From Auanema rhodensis (taxonomy: Eukaryota; Nematoda; Chromadorea; Rhabditida; Rhabditidae), in the NCBI GenBank assembly GCA_964057225.1, contig OZ059894.1, forward strand, positions 18,010,476 through 18,074,475: 64,000 bases of DNA. Reading direction: 5' to 3'. The number at the start of each line of letters is the position of its first letter. Position 1 is the stretch's first letter. The notes below the pieces were generated by a model. It was not told where the DNA came from. It made no database searches and saw only the letters and a list, made by a program, of their open reading frames with translations. Positions 14,035 to 28,424 of the stretch are shown here, piece by piece. Position numbers and translations under genes: made by a program.

Positions 14035-17000
14035 CTAATATGGCCATGGGGAATCTAATTTTGAAAACGGCATCTCTTCATCTTTGAGTTACATACCATG
14101 TGTACATCACGTGTACATTTAATTAGCATAAATTAAAGTTCACGTAAATTTCAAAGTCATGGTTACTATGCACCTATAACAATAAAAATTTGTTTTTAGT
14201 GTAATATGGCCATGGGGAATCTAATTTTGAAAACGGCATCTCTTCATCTTTGAGTTACATACCATGTGTACATCACGTGTACATTTAATTAGCATAAATT
14301 AAAGTTCACGTAAATTTCAAAGTCATGGTTACTATGCACCTATAACAATAAAAATTTGTTTTTAGTCTAATATGGCCATGGGGAATCTAATTTTGAAAAC
14401 GGCATCTCTTCATCTTTGAGTTACATACCATGTGTACATCACGTGTACATTTAATTAGCATAAATTAAAGTTCACGTAAATTTCAAAGTCATGGTTACTA
14501 TGCACCTATAACAATAAAAATTTGTTTTTAGTCTAATATGGCCATGGGGAATCTAATTTTGAAAACGGCATCTCTTCATCTTTGAGTTACATACCATGTG
14601 TACATCACGTGTACATTTAATTAGCATAAATTAAAGTTCACGTAAATTTCAAAGTCATGGTTACTATGCACCTATAACAATAAAAATTTGTTTTTAGTCT
14701 AATATGGCCATGGGGAATCTAATTTTGAAAACGGCATCTCTTCATCTTTGAGTTACATACCATGTGTACATCACGTGTACATTTAATTAGCATAAATTAA
14801 AGTTCACGTAAATTTCAAAGTCATGGTTACTATGCGCCTATATCAATAAAAATTGGTTTTTAGACTAATATGGCCATGGGGAGTGTAATTTTGAAAACCA
14901 CATCTCTTTATCTTTTACGGGAAGCGAGTTACATATCATGTGCTCATCACGTGTACATTTAATTAGCATAAATTAAAGTTCACGTAAATTTCAAAGTCAT
15001 GGTTACCATGCACCTATATCAATAAAAATTCGTTTTCAGTCTAATATGGCCATGGGGAATCTAATTTTGAAAACGGCATCTCTTAATCTTTTACGGGAAA
15101 CGAGTTACATACCATGTGCACATCACGTGTACATTTAATTAGCATAAATTAAAATTCACGTAAATTTCAAAGTCATGGTTACCATGCACCTATATCAATA
15201 AAAATTCGTTTTCAGTCTAATATGGCCATGGGGAATCTAATTTTGAAAACCACATCTCTTTATCTTTCACGGGAAGCGAGTTACATATCATGTGCTCATC
15301 ACGTGTACATTTAATTAGCATAAATTAAAGTTCACGTAAATTTCAAAGTCATGGTTACTATGCGCCTATATCAATAAAAATTGGTTTTTAGACTAATATG
15401 GCCATGGGGAGTGTAATTTTGAAAACCACATCTCTTTATCTTTTACGGGAAACGAGTTACATACCATGTGTACATCACGTGTACATTTAATTAGCATAAA
15501 TTAAAGTTCACGTAAATTTCAAAGTCATGGTTACTATGCACCTATAACAATAAAAATTTGTTTTTAGTCTAATATGGCCATGGGGAGTGTAATTTTGAAA
15601 ACCACATCTCTTTATCTTTTACGGGAAGCGAGTTACATATCATGTGCTCATCACGTGTACATTTAATTAGCATAAATTAAAGTTCACGTAAATTTCAAAG
15701 TCATGGTTACCATGCACCTATATCAATAAAAATTCGTTTTCAGTCTAATATGGCCATGGGGAATCTAATTTTGAAAACGGCATCTCTTCATCTTTGAGTT
15801 ACATACCATGTGTACATCACGTGTACATTTAATTAGCATAAATTAAAGTTCACGTAAATTTCAAAGTCATGGTTACTATGCGCCTATATCAATAAAAATT
15901 GGTTTTTAGACTAATATGGCCATGGGGAGTGTAATTTTGAAAACCACATCTCTTTATCTTTTACGGGAAGCGAGTTACATATCATGTGCTCATCACGTGT
16001 ACATTTAATTAGCATAAATTAAAGTTCACGTAAATTTCAAAGTCATGGTTACCATGCACCTATATCAATAAAAATTCGTTTTCAGTCTAATATGGCCATG
16101 GGGAATCTAATTTTGAAAACGGCATCTCTTAATCTTTTACGGGAAACGAGTTACATACCATGTGCACATCACGTGTACATTTAATTAGCATAAATTAAAA
16201 TTCACGTAAATTTCAAAGTCATGGTTACCATGCACCTATATCAATAGAAATTTGTTTTTAGTCTAATATGGCCATGGGGAATCTAATTTTGAAAACGGCA
16301 TCTCTTCATCTTTGAGTTACATACCATGTGTACATCACGTGTACATTTAATTAGCATAAATTAAAGTTCACGTAAATTTCAAAGTCATGGTTACCATGCA
16401 CCTATAACAATAAAAATTTGTTTTTAGTCTAATATGGCCATGGGGAATCTAATTTTGAAAACGGCATCTCTTCATCTTTGAGTTACATACCATGTGTACA
16501 TCACGTGTACATTTAATTAGCATAAATTAAAGTTCACGTAAATTTCAAAGTCATGGTTACTATGCGCCTATATCAATAAAAATTGGTTTTTAGACTAATA
16601 TGGCCATGGGGAGTGTAATTTTGAAAACCACATCTCTTTATCTTTTACGGGAAGCGAGTTACATATCATGTGCTCATCACGTGTACATTTAATTAGCATA
16701 AATTAAAGTTCACGTAAATTTCAAAGTCATGGTTACCATGCACCTATATCAATAAAAATTTGTTTTCAGTCTAATATGGAAATGGGAAATCTAATTTTGA
16801 AAACCGCATCTCTTTATCTTTTACGGGAAACGAGTTACATACCATGTGCACATCACGTGTACATTTAATTAGCATAAATTAAAATTCATGTAAATTTCAA
16901 AGTCATGGTTACCATGCACCTATATCAATAGAAATTTGTTTTCAGACTAATATTAACATGGGGAATCTAATTTTGAAAACCGCACCTCTTTATCTTTTAC

Positions 17001-18629
17001 GGGAAGCGAGTTACATACCATGTGCACATCACGTGTACGTTTAATTAGCATAAATTAAAGTTCACGTAAATTTCAAAGTCATGGTTACCATGCACCTATA
17101 TCAATAAAAATTCGTTTTTAGTCTAATATGGCCATGGGGAATCTAATTTTGAAAACGGCATCTCTTTATCTTTTACGGGAAACGAGTTACATACCATGTG
17201 CACATCACGTGTACATTTAATTAGCATAAATTAAAATTCACGTAAATTTCAAAGTCATGGTTACCATGCACCTATATCAATAGAAATTTGTTTTTAGTCT
17301 AATATGGCCATGGGGAATCTAATTTTGAAAACGGCATCTCTTCATCTTTGAGTTACATACCATGTGTACATCACGTGTACATTTAATTAGCATAAATTAA
17401 ATATTCACATAAATTCACGTAAATTTCAAAGTCATGGTTACCATGCACCTATAACAATAAAAATTTGTTTTCATCTTTGAGTTACATACCATGTGTACAT
17501 CACGTGTACATTTAATTAGCATAAATTAAAGTTCACGTAAATTTCAAAGTCATGGTTACTATGCACCTATAACAATAAAAATTTGTTTTTAGTCTAATAT
17601 GGCCATGGGGAATCTAATTTTGAAAACGGCATCTCTTCATCTTTGAGTTACATACCATGTGTACATCACGTGTACATTTAATTAGCATAAATTAAAGTTC
17701 ACGTAAATTTCAAAGTCATGGTTACTATGCACCTATAACAATAAAAATTGGTTTTTAGACTAATATGGCCATGGGGAGTGTAATTTTGAAAACCACATCT
17801 CTTTATCTTTTACGGGAAGCGAGTTACATATCATGTGCTCATCACGTGTACATTTAATTAGCATAAATTAAAGTTCACGTAAATTTCAAAGTCATGGTTA
17901 CCATGCACCTATAACAATAAAAATTTGTTTTTAGTCTAATATGGCCATGGGGAATCTAATTTTGAAAACGGCATCTCTTCATCTTTGAGTTACATACCAT
18001 GTGTACATCACGTGTACATTTAATTAGCATAAATTAAAGTTCACGTAAATTTCAAAGTCATGGTTACTATGCGCCTATATCAATAAAAATTGGTTTTTAG
18101 ACTAATATGGCCATGGGGAGTGTAATTTTGAAAACCACATCTCTTTATCTTTTACGGGAAGCGAGTTACATATCATGTGCTCATCACGTGTACATTTAAT
18201 TAGCATAAATTAAAGTTCACGTAAATTTCAAAGTCATGGTTACCATGCACCTATATCAATAAAAATTTGTTTTCAGTCTAATATGGAAATGGGAAATCTA
18301 ATTTTGAAAACCGCATCTCTTTATCTTTTACGGGAAACGAGTTACATACCATGTGCACATCACGTGTACATTTAATTAGCATAAATTAAAATTCATGTAT
18401 ATTTCAAAGTCATGGTTACCATGCACCTATATCAATAGAAATTTGTTTTCAGACTAATATTAACATGGGGAATCTAATTTTGAAAACCGCATCTCTTTAT
18501 CTTTTACGGGAAGCGAGTTACATACCATGTGCACATCACGTGTACGTTTAATTAGCATAAATTAAAGTTCACGTAAATTTCAAAGTCATGGTTACCATGC
18601 ACCTATATCAATAAAAATTCGTTTTTAGT
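14035..18629 (+). repeat. 4,595-bp higher-order repeat, copy 2
   Basis: Tandem second copy of 9,440-14,034, carrying all its private markers in the same order. The match ends near 18,670, where copy 1 continues into a 166-bp unit (CTTCATC) and this copy into a long unit (CTTTATC). Its last part is itself the template for the 2,709/2,367-bp duplication that follows. Confidence 0.9.
17396..17480 (+). repeat. Composite monomer, second copy
   Basis: Same insertion and deletion junctions as at 12,801-12,885, exactly 4,595 bp downstream, with identical flanks. Confidence 0.9.
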
Positions 18630-20104
18630 CTAATATGGCCATGGGGAATCTAATTTTGAAAACGGCATCTCTTTATCTTTTACGGGAAACGAGTTACATA
18701 CCATGTGCACATCACGTGTACATTTAATTAGCATAAATTAAAATTCACGTAAATTTCAAAGTCATGGTTACCATGCACCTATATCAATAGAAATTTGTTT
18801 TTAGTCTAATATGGCCATGGGGAATCTAATTTTGAAAACGGCATCTCTTCATCTTTGAGTTACATACCATGTGTACATCACGTGTACATTTAATTAGCAT
18901 AAATTAAAGTTCACGTAAATTTCAAAGTCATGGTTACCATGCACCTATAACAATAAAAATTTGTTTTTAGTCTAATATGGCCATGGGGAATCTAATTTTG
19001 AAAACGGCATCTCTTCATCTTTGAGTTACATACCATGTGTACATCACGTGTACATTTAATTAGCATAAATTAAAGTTCACGTAAATTTCAAAGTCATGGT
19101 TACTATGCGCCTATATCAATAAAAATTGGTTTTTAGACTAATATGGCCATGGGGAGTGTAATTTTGAAAACCACATCTCTTTATCTTTTACGGGAAGCGA
19201 GTTACATATCATGTGTTCATCACGTGTACATTTAATTAGCATAAATTGAAGTTCACGTAAATTTCAAAGTCATGGTTACCATGCACCTATATCAATAAAA
19301 ATTTGTTTTCAGTCTAATATGGAAATGGGGAATCTAATTTTGAAAACCGCATCTCTTTATCTTTTACGGGAAACGAGTTACATACCATGTGTACATCACG
19401 TGTACATTTAATTAGCATAAATTAAAGTTCACGTAAATTTCAAAGTCATGGTTACTATGCACCTATAACAATAAAAATTTGTTTTTAGTCTAATATGGCC
19501 ATGGGGAATCTAATTTTGAAAACGGCATCTCTTCATCTTTGAGTTACATACCATGTGTACATCACGTGTACATTTAATTAGCATAAATTAAAGTTCACGT
19601 AAATTTCAAAGTTATGGTTACCATGCACCTATATCAATAAAAATTTGTTTTCAGTCTAATATGGAAATGGGGAATCTAATTTTGAAAACCGCACCTCTTT
19701 ATCTTTTACGGGAAGCGAGTTACATACCATGTGCACATCACGTGTACGTTTAATTAGCATAAATTAAAGTTCACGTAAATTTCAAAGTCATGGTTACCAT
19801 GCACCTATATCAATAAAAATTCGTTTTTAGTCTAATATGGCCATGGGGAATCTAATTTTGAAAACGGCATCTCTTTATCTTTTACGGGAAACGAGTTACA
19901 TACCATGTGCACATCACGTGTACATTTAATTAGCATAAATTAAAATTCACGTAAATTTCAAAGTCATGGTTACCATGCACCTATATCAATAGAAATTTGT
20001 TTTTAGTCTAATATGGCCATGGGGAATCTAATTTTGAAAACGGCATCTCTTCATCTTTGAGTTACATACCATGTGTACATCACGTGTACATTTAATTAGC
20101 ATAA

Positions 20105-20189
20105 ATTAAATATTCACATAAATTCACGTAAATTTCAAAGTCATGGTTACCATGCACCTATAACAATAAAAATTTGTTTTCATCTTTGA
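20105..20189 (+). repeat. Composite monomer, third copy
   Basis: Same paired junctions, 2,709 bp downstream of the second copy. It shows that the 2,709-bp duplication was built from material already carrying the composite allele. Confidence 0.9.
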
Positions 20190-21479
20190 GTTACATACCA
20201 TGTGTACATCACGTGTACATTTAATTAGCATAAATTAAAGTTCACGTAAATTTCAAAGTCATGGTTACTATGCACCTATAACAATAAAAATTTGTTTTTA
20301 GTCTAATATGGCCATGGGGAATCTAATTTTGAAAACGGCATCTCTTCATCTTTGAGTTACATACCATGTGTACATCACGTGTACATTTAATTAGCATAAA
20401 TTAAAGTTCACGTAAATTTCAAAGTCATGGTTACTATGCGCCTATATCAATAAAAATTGGTTTTTAGACTAATATGGCCATGGGGAGTGTAATTTTGAAA
20501 ACCACATCTCTTTATCTTTTACGGGAAGCGAGTTACATATCATGTGCTCATCACGTGTACATTTAATTAGCATAAATTAAAGTTCACGTAAATTTCAAAG
20601 TCATGGTTACCATGCACCTATATCAATAAAAATTTGTTTTCAGTCTAATATGGAAATGGGAAATCTAATTTTGAAAACCGCATCTCTTTATCTTTTACGG
20701 GAAACGAGTTACATACCATGTGCACATCACGTGTACATTTAATTAGCATAAATTAAAATTCATGTATATTTCAAAGTCATGGTTACCATGCACCTATATC
20801 AATAGAAATTTGTTTTCAGACTAATATTAACATGGGGAATCTAATTTTGAAAACCGCATCTCTTTATCTTTTACGGGAAGCGAGTTACATACCATGTGCA
20901 CATCACGTGTACGTTTAATTAGCATAAATTAAAGTTCACGTAAATTTCAAAGTCATGGTTACCATGCACCTATATCAATAAAAATTCGTTTTTAGTCTAA
21001 TATGGCCATGGGGAATCTAATTTTGAAAACGGCATCTCTTTATCTTTTACGGGAAACGAGTTACATACCATGTGCACATCACGTGTACATTTAATTAGCA
21101 TAAATTAAAATTCACGTAAATTTCAAAGTCATGGTTACCATGCACCTATATCAATAGAAATTTGTTTTTAGTCTAATATGGCCATGGGGAATCTAATTTT
21201 GAAAACGGCATCTCTTCATCTTTGAGTTACATACCATGTGTACATCACGTGTACATTTAATTAGCATAAATTAAAGTTCACGTAAATTTCAAAGTCATGG
21301 TTACCATGCACCTATAACAATAAAAATTTGTTTTTAGTCTAATATGGCCATGGGGAATCTAATTTTGAAAACGGCATCTCTTCATCTTTGAGTTACATAC
21401 CATGTGTACATCACGTGTACATTTAATTAGCATAAATTAAAGTTCACGTAAATTTCAAAGTCATGGTTACTATGCGCCT

Positions 21480-24400
21480 ATATCAATAAAAATTGGTTTT
21501 TAGACTAATATGGCCATGGGGAGTGTAATTTTGAAAACCACATCTCTTTATCTTTTACGGGAAGCGAGTTACATATCATGTGTTCATCACGTGTACATTT
21601 AATTAGCATAAATTGAAGTTCACGTAAATTTCAAAGTCATGGTTACCATGCACCTATATCAATAAAAATTTGTTTTCAGTCTAATATGGAAATGGGGAAT
21701 CTAATTTTGAAAACCGCATCTCTTTATCTTTTACGGGAAACGAGTTACATACCATGTGTACATCACGTGTACATTTAATTAGCATAAATTAAAGTTCACG
21801 TAAATTTCAAAGTCATGGTTACTATGCACCTATAACAATAAAAATTTGTTTTTAGTCTAATATGGCCATGGGGAATCTAATTTTGAAAACGGCATCTCTT
21901 CATCTTTGAGTTACATACCATGTGTACATCACGTGTACATTTAATTAGCATAAATTAAAGTTCACGTAAATTTCAAAGTTATGGTTACCATGCACCTATA
22001 TCAATAAAAATTTGTTTTCAGTCTAATATGGAAATGGGGAATCTAATTTTGAAAACCGCATCTCTTTATCTTTTACGGGAAGCGAGTTACATATCATGTG
22101 CTCATCACGTGTACATTTAATTAGCATAAATTAAAGTTCACGTAAATTTCAAAGTTATGGTTACCATGCACCTATATCAATAAAAATTTGTTTTCAGTCT
22201 AATATGGCCATGGGGAATCTAATTTTGAAAACGGCATCTCTTTATCTTTTACGGGAAACGAGTTACATACCATGTGCACATCACGTGTACATTTAATTAG
22301 CATAAATTAAAATTCACGTAAATTTCAAAGTCATGGTTACTATGCGCCTATATCAATAAAAATTGGTTTTTAGACTAATATGGCCATGGGGAGTGTAATT
22401 TTGAAAACCACATCTCTTTATCTTTTACGGGAAGCGAGTTACATATCATGTGTTCATCACGTGTACATTTAATTAGCATAAATTGAAGTTCACGTAAATT
22501 TCAAAGTCATGGTTACCATGCACCTATATCAATAAAAATTTGTTTTCAGTCTAATATGGAAATGGGGAATCTAATTTTGAAAACCGCATCTCTTTATCTT
22601 TTACGGGAAACGAGTTACATACCATGTGTACATCACGTGTACATTTAATTAGCATAAATTAAAGTTCACGTAAATTTCAAAGTCATGGTTACTATGCACC
22701 TATAACAATAAAAATTTGTTTTTAGTCTAATATGGCCATGGGGAATCTAATTTTGAAAACGGCATCTCTTCATCTTTGAGTTACATACCATGTGTACATC
22801 ACGTGTACATTTAATTAGCATAAATTAAAGTTCACGTAAATTTCAAAGTTATGGTTACCATGCACCTATATCAATAAAAATTTGTTTTCAGTCTAATATG
22901 GAAATGGGGAATCTAATTTTGAAAACCGCATCTCTTTATCTTTTACGGGAAACGAGTTACATACCATGTGCACATCACGTGTACATTTAATTAGCATAAA
23001 TTAAAGTTCACGTAAATTTCAAAGTCATGGTTACCATGCACCTATATCAATAGAAATTTGTTTTTAGACTAATATTAACATGGGGAATCTAATTTTGAAA
23101 ACCGCATCTCTTTATCTTTTACGGGAAGCGAGTTACATATCATGTGCTCATCACGTGTACATTTAATTAGCATAAATTAAAGTTCACGTAATATTCAAAG
23201 TTATGGTTACCATGCACCTATATCAATAAAAATTTGTTTTCAGTCTAATATGGAAATGGGGAATCTAATTTTGAAAACCGCATCTCTTTATCTTTTACGG
23301 GAAACGAGTTACATACCATGTGTACATCACGTGTACATTTAATTAGCATAAATTAAAGTTCACGTAAATTTCAAAGTCATGGTTACTATGCACCTATAAC
23401 AATAAAAATTTGTTTTTAGTCTAATATGGCCATGGGGAATCTAATTTTGAAAACGGCATCTCTTCATCTTTGAGTTACATACCATGTGTACATCACGTGT
23501 ACATTTAATTAGCATAAATTAAAGTTCACGTAAATTTCAAAGTTATGGTTACCATGCACCTATATCAATAAAAATTTGTTTTCAGTCTAATATGGAAATG
23601 GGGAATCTAATTTTGAAAACCGCATCTCTTTATCTTTTACGGGAAGCGAGTTACATATCATGTGCTCATCACGTGTAATTAGCATAAATTAAAGTTCACG
23701 TAAATTTCAAAGTTATGGTTACCATGCACCTATATCAATAAAAATTTGTTTTCAGTCTAATATGGAAATGGGGAATCTAATTTTGAAAACCGCATCTCTT
23801 TATCTTTTACGGGAAACGAGTTACATACCATGTGTACATCACGTGTACATTTAATTAGCATAAATTAAAGTTCACGTAAATTTCAAAGTCATGGTTACTA
23901 TGCGCCTATATCAATAAAAATTGGTTTTTAGACTAATATGGCCATGGGGAGTGTAATTTTGAAAACCACATCTCTTTATCTTTTACGGGAAGCGAGTTAC
24001 ATATCATGTGTTCATCACGTGTACATTTAATTAGCATAAATTGAAGTTCACGTAAATTTCAAAGTCATGGTTACCATGCACCTATATCAATAAAAATTTG
24101 TTTTCAGTCTAATATGGAAATGGGGAATCTAATTTTGAAAACCGCATCTCTTTATCTTTTACGGGAAACGAGTTACATACCATGTGTACATCACGTGTAC
24201 ATTTAATTAGCATAAATTAAAGTTCACGTAAATTTCAAAGTCATGGTTACTATGCACCTATAACAATAAAAATTTGTTTTTAGTCTAATATGGCCATGGG
24301 GAATCTAATTTTGAAAACGGCATCTCTTCATCTTTGAGTTACATACCATGTGTACATCACGTGTACATTTAATTAGCATAAATTAAAGTTCACGTAAATT

Positions 24401-27400
24401 TCAAAGTTATGGTTACCATGCACCTATATCAATAAAAATTTGTTTTCAGTCTAATATGGAAATGGGGAATCTAATTTTGAAAACCGCATCTCTTTATCTT
24501 TTACGGGAAGCGAGTTACATATCATGTGCTCATCACGTGTACATTTAATTAGCATAAATTAAAGTTCACGTAAATTTCAAAGTTATGGTTACCATGCACC
24601 TATATCAATAAAAATTTGTTTTCAGTCTAATATGGCCATGGGGAATCTAATTTTGAAAACGGCATCTCTTTATCTTTTACGGGAAACGAGTTACATACCA
24701 TGTGCACATCACGTGTACATTTAATTAGCATAAATTAAAATTCACGTAAATTTCAAAGTCATGGTTACTATGCGCCTATATCAATAAAAATTGGTTTTTA
24801 GACTAATATGGCCATGGGGAGTGTAATTTTGAAAACCACATCTCTTTATCTTTTACGGGAAGCGAGTTACATATCATGTGTTCATCACGTGTACATTTAA
24901 TTAGCATAAATTGAAGTTCACGTAAATTTCAAAGTCATGGTTACCATGCACCTATATCAATAAAAATTTGTTTTCAGTCTAATATGGAAATGGGGAATCT
25001 AATTTTGAAAACCGCATCTCTTTATCTTTTACGGGAAACGAGTTACATACCATGTGTACATCACGTGTACATTTAATTAGCATAAATTAAAGTTCACGTA
25101 AATTTCAAAGTCATGGTTACTATGCACCTATAACAATAAAAATTTGTTTTTAGTCTAATATGGCCATGGGGAATCTAATTTTGAAAACGGCATCTCTTCA
25201 TCTTTGAGTTACATACCATGTGTACATCACGTGTACATTTAATTAGCATAAATTAAAGTTCACGTAAATTTCAAAGTTATGGTTACCATGCACCTATATC
25301 AATAAAAATTTGTTTTCAGTCTAATATGGAAATGGGGAATCTAATTTTGAAAACCGCATCTCTTTATCTTTTACGGGAAGCGAGTTACATATCATGTGCT
25401 CATCACGTGTACATTTAATTAGCATAAATTAAAGTTCACGTAATATTCAAAGTTATGGTTACCATGCACCTATATCAATAAAAATTTGTTTTCAGTCTAA
25501 TATGGAAATGGGGAATCTAATTTTGAAAACCGCATCTCTTTATCTTTTACGGGAAACGAGTTACATACCATGTGCACATCACGTGTACATTTAATTAGCA
25601 TAAATTAAAGTTCACGTAAATTTCAAAGTCATGGTTACCATGCACCTATATCAATAGAAATTTGTTTTTAGACTAATATTAACATGGGGAATCTAATTTT
25701 GAAAACCGCATCTCTTTATCTTTTACGGGAAGCGAGTTACATATCATGTGCTCATCACGTGTACATTTAATTAGCATAAATTAAAGTTCACGTAAATTTC
25801 AAAGTTATGGTTACCATGCACCTATATCAATAAAAATTTGTTTTCAGTCTAATATGGCCATGGGGAATCTAATTTTGAAAACGGCATCTCTTTATCTTTT
25901 ACGGGAAACGAGTTACATACCATGTGCACATCACGTGTACATTTAATTAGCATAAATTAAAATTCACGTAAATTTCAAAGTCATGGTTACTATGCGCCTA
26001 TATCAATAAAAATTGGTTTTTAGACTAATATGGCCATGGGGAGTGTAATTTTGAAAACCACATCTCTTTATCTTTTACGGGAAGCGAGTTACATATCATG
26101 TGTTCATCACGTGTACATTTAATTAGCATAAATTGAAGTTCACGTAAATTTCAAAGTCATGGTTACCATGCACCTATATCAATAAAAATTTGTTTTCAGT
26201 CTAATATGGAAATGGGGAATCTAATTTTGAAAACCGCATCTCTTTATCTTTTACGGGAAACGAGTTACATACCATGTGTACATCACGTGTACATTTAATT
26301 AGCATAAATTAAAGTTCACGTAAATTTCAAAGTCATGGTTACTATGCACCTATAACAATAAAAATTTGTTTTTAGTCTAATATGGCCATGGGGAATCTAA
26401 TTTTGAAAACGGCATCTCTTCATCTTTGAGTTACATACCATGTGTACATCACGTGTACATTTAATTAGCATAAATTAAAGTTCACGTAAATTTCAAAGTT
26501 ATGGTTACCATGCACCTATATCAATAAAAATTTGTTTTCAGTCTAATATGGAAATGGGGAATCTAATTTTGAAAACCGCATCTCTTTATCTTTTACGGGA
26601 AGCGAGTTACATATCATGTGCTCATCACGTGTACATTTAATTAGCATAAATTAAAGTTCACGTAAATTTCAAAGTTATGGTTACCATGCACCTATATCAA
26701 TAAAAATTTGTTTTCAGTCTAATATGGAAATGGGGAATCTAATTTTGAAAACCGCATCTCTTTATCTTTTACGGGAAACGAGTTACATACCATGTGCACA
26801 TCACGTGTACATTTAATTAGCATAAATTAAAGTTCACGTAAATTTCAAAGTCATGGTTACCATGCACCTATATCAATAGAAATTTGTTTTTAGACTAATA
26901 TTAACATGGGGAATCTAATTTTGAAAACCGCATCTCTTTATCTTTTACGGGAAGCGAGTTACATATCATGTGCTCATCACGTGTACATTTAATTAGCATA
27001 AATTAAAGTTCACGTAAATTTCAAAGTTATGGTTACCATGCACCTATATCAATAAAAATTTGTTTTCAGTCTAATATGGCCATGGGGAATCTAATTTTGA
27101 AAACGGCATCTCTTTATCTTTTACGGGAAACGAGTTACATACCATGTGCACATCACGTGTACATTTAATTAGCATAAATTAAAATTCACGTAAATTTCAA
27201 AGTCATGGTTACTATGCGCCTATATCAATAAAAATTGGTTTTTAGACTAATATTAACATGGGGAATCTAATTTTGAAAACCGCATCTCTTTATCTTTTAC
27301 GGGAAGCGAGTTACATATCATGTGTTCATCACGTGTACATTTAATTAGCATAAATTGAAGTTCACGTAAATTTCAAAGTCATGGTTACCATGCACCTATA

Positions 27401-27740
27401 TCAATAAAAATTTGTTTTCAGTCTAATATGGAAATGGGGAATCTAATTTTGAAAACCGCATCTCTTTATCTTTTACGGGAAACGAGTTACATACCATGTG
27501 TACATCACGTGTACATTTAATTAGCATAAATTAAAGTTCACGTAATATTCAAAGTCATGGTTACTATGCACCTATAACAATAGAAATTTGTTTTTAGACT
27601 AATATTAACATGGGGAATCTAATTTTGAAAACCGCATCTCTTCATCTTTGAGTTACATACCATGTGTACATCACGTGTACATTTAATTAGCATAAATTAA
27701 AGTTCACGTAAATTTCAAAGTTATGGTTACCATGCACCTA
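21480..27740 (+). repeat. 870-bp (5-mer) and 1,222-bp (7-mer) higher-order repeats
   Basis: The rare TGTGTTCATC monomer, linked to CATAAATTGAAGTTC, recurs at 21,581, 22,451, 24,009, 24,879, 26,101 and 27,323. The spacings are 870, 1,558, 870, 1,222 and 1,222 bp. 870 is five monomers and 1,222 seven monomers, each with one 166-bp unit; 1,558 is nine with two short units and a 6-bp loss. The 7-mer includes the 5-mer subtypes plus extra units such as ATTAACATGG and CGTAATATTC (near 23.19, 25.44, 27.54 and 28.06 kb). AAAGTTATGG is another local marker. Length changes occur by whole monomers, as expected from unequal exchange in register. Confidence 0.85.
23589..23758 (+). repeat. 170-bp monomer with a private 6-bp deletion
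   Basis: Landmark spacing is 170 bp. The sequence CACGTGTAATTAGCAT replaces CACGTGTACATTTAATTAGCAT, a 6-bp loss that removes part of the second TGTACATTT motif. I saw it only once. It accounts for the odd 1,558-bp spacing between TGTGTTCATC markers at about 22.45 and 24.01 kb (nine monomers minus two 10-bp deletions minus 6). Confidence 0.9.
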
Positions 27741-28424
27741 TATCAATAAAAATTTGTTTTCAGTCTAATATGGAAATGGGGAATCTAATTTTGAAAACCG
27801 CATCTCTTTATCTTTTACGGGAAACGAGTTACATACCATGTGCACATCACGTGTACATTTAATTAGCATAAATTAAAGTTCACGTAAATTTCAAAGTCAT
27901 GGTTACCATGCACCTATATCAATAGAAATTTGTTTTTAGACTAATATTAACATGGGGAATCTAATTTTGAAAACCGCATCTCTTTATCTTTTACGGGAAG
28001 CGAGTTACATATCATGTGCTCATCACGTGTACATTTAATTAGCATAAATTAAAGTTCACGTAATATTCAAAGTTATGGTTACCATGCACCTATATCAATA
28101 AAAATTTGTTTTCAGTCTAATATGGAAATGGGGAATCTAATTTTGAAAACCGCATCTCTTTATCTTTTACGGGAAACGAGTTACATACCATGTGCACATC
28201 ACGTGTACATTTAATTAGCATAAATTAAAGTTCACGTAAATTTCAAAGTCATGGTTACCATGCACCTATATCAATAGAAATTTGTTTTTAGACTAATATT
28301 AACATGGGGAATCTAATTTTGAAAACCGCATCTCTTTATCTTTTACGGGAAGCGAGTTACATATCATGTGCTCATCACGTGTACATTTAATTAGCATAAA
28401 TTAAAGTTCACGTAAATTTCAAAG
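27740..28424 (+). repeat. Transition zone of ATTAACATGG-type dimers
   Basis: Four monomers alternate between the CAGTCTAATATGGAAATGG type and the AGACTAATATTAACATGG type, giving a local 352-bp dimer period. This zone lies between the last TGTGTTCATC 7-mer and the 2,806-bp HOR and shares subtypes with both. Confidence 0.7.

Larger units (their letters stand above)
16972..22050 (+). repeat. 2,709/2,367-bp duplication, with two-monomer loss in the second copy
   Basis: Block 16,972-19,680 matches 19,681-22,050. At the left the offset is 2,709 bp (GCACCTC unit at 16,981 and 19,690; composite monomer at 17,401 and 20,110). After about 17,740 the offset drops to 2,367 bp (ATGTATATTTC at 18,391 and 20,758; TGTTCATC at 19,214 and 21,581; AAAGTTATGG near 19,608 and 21,975). 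The 342-bp difference is exactly one 176-bp plus one 166-bp monomer, lost from copy 2 or gained in copy 1. The offsets equal a 16-mer with seven short units and a 14-mer with six short units, allowing for the composite allele. Confidence 0.85.
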
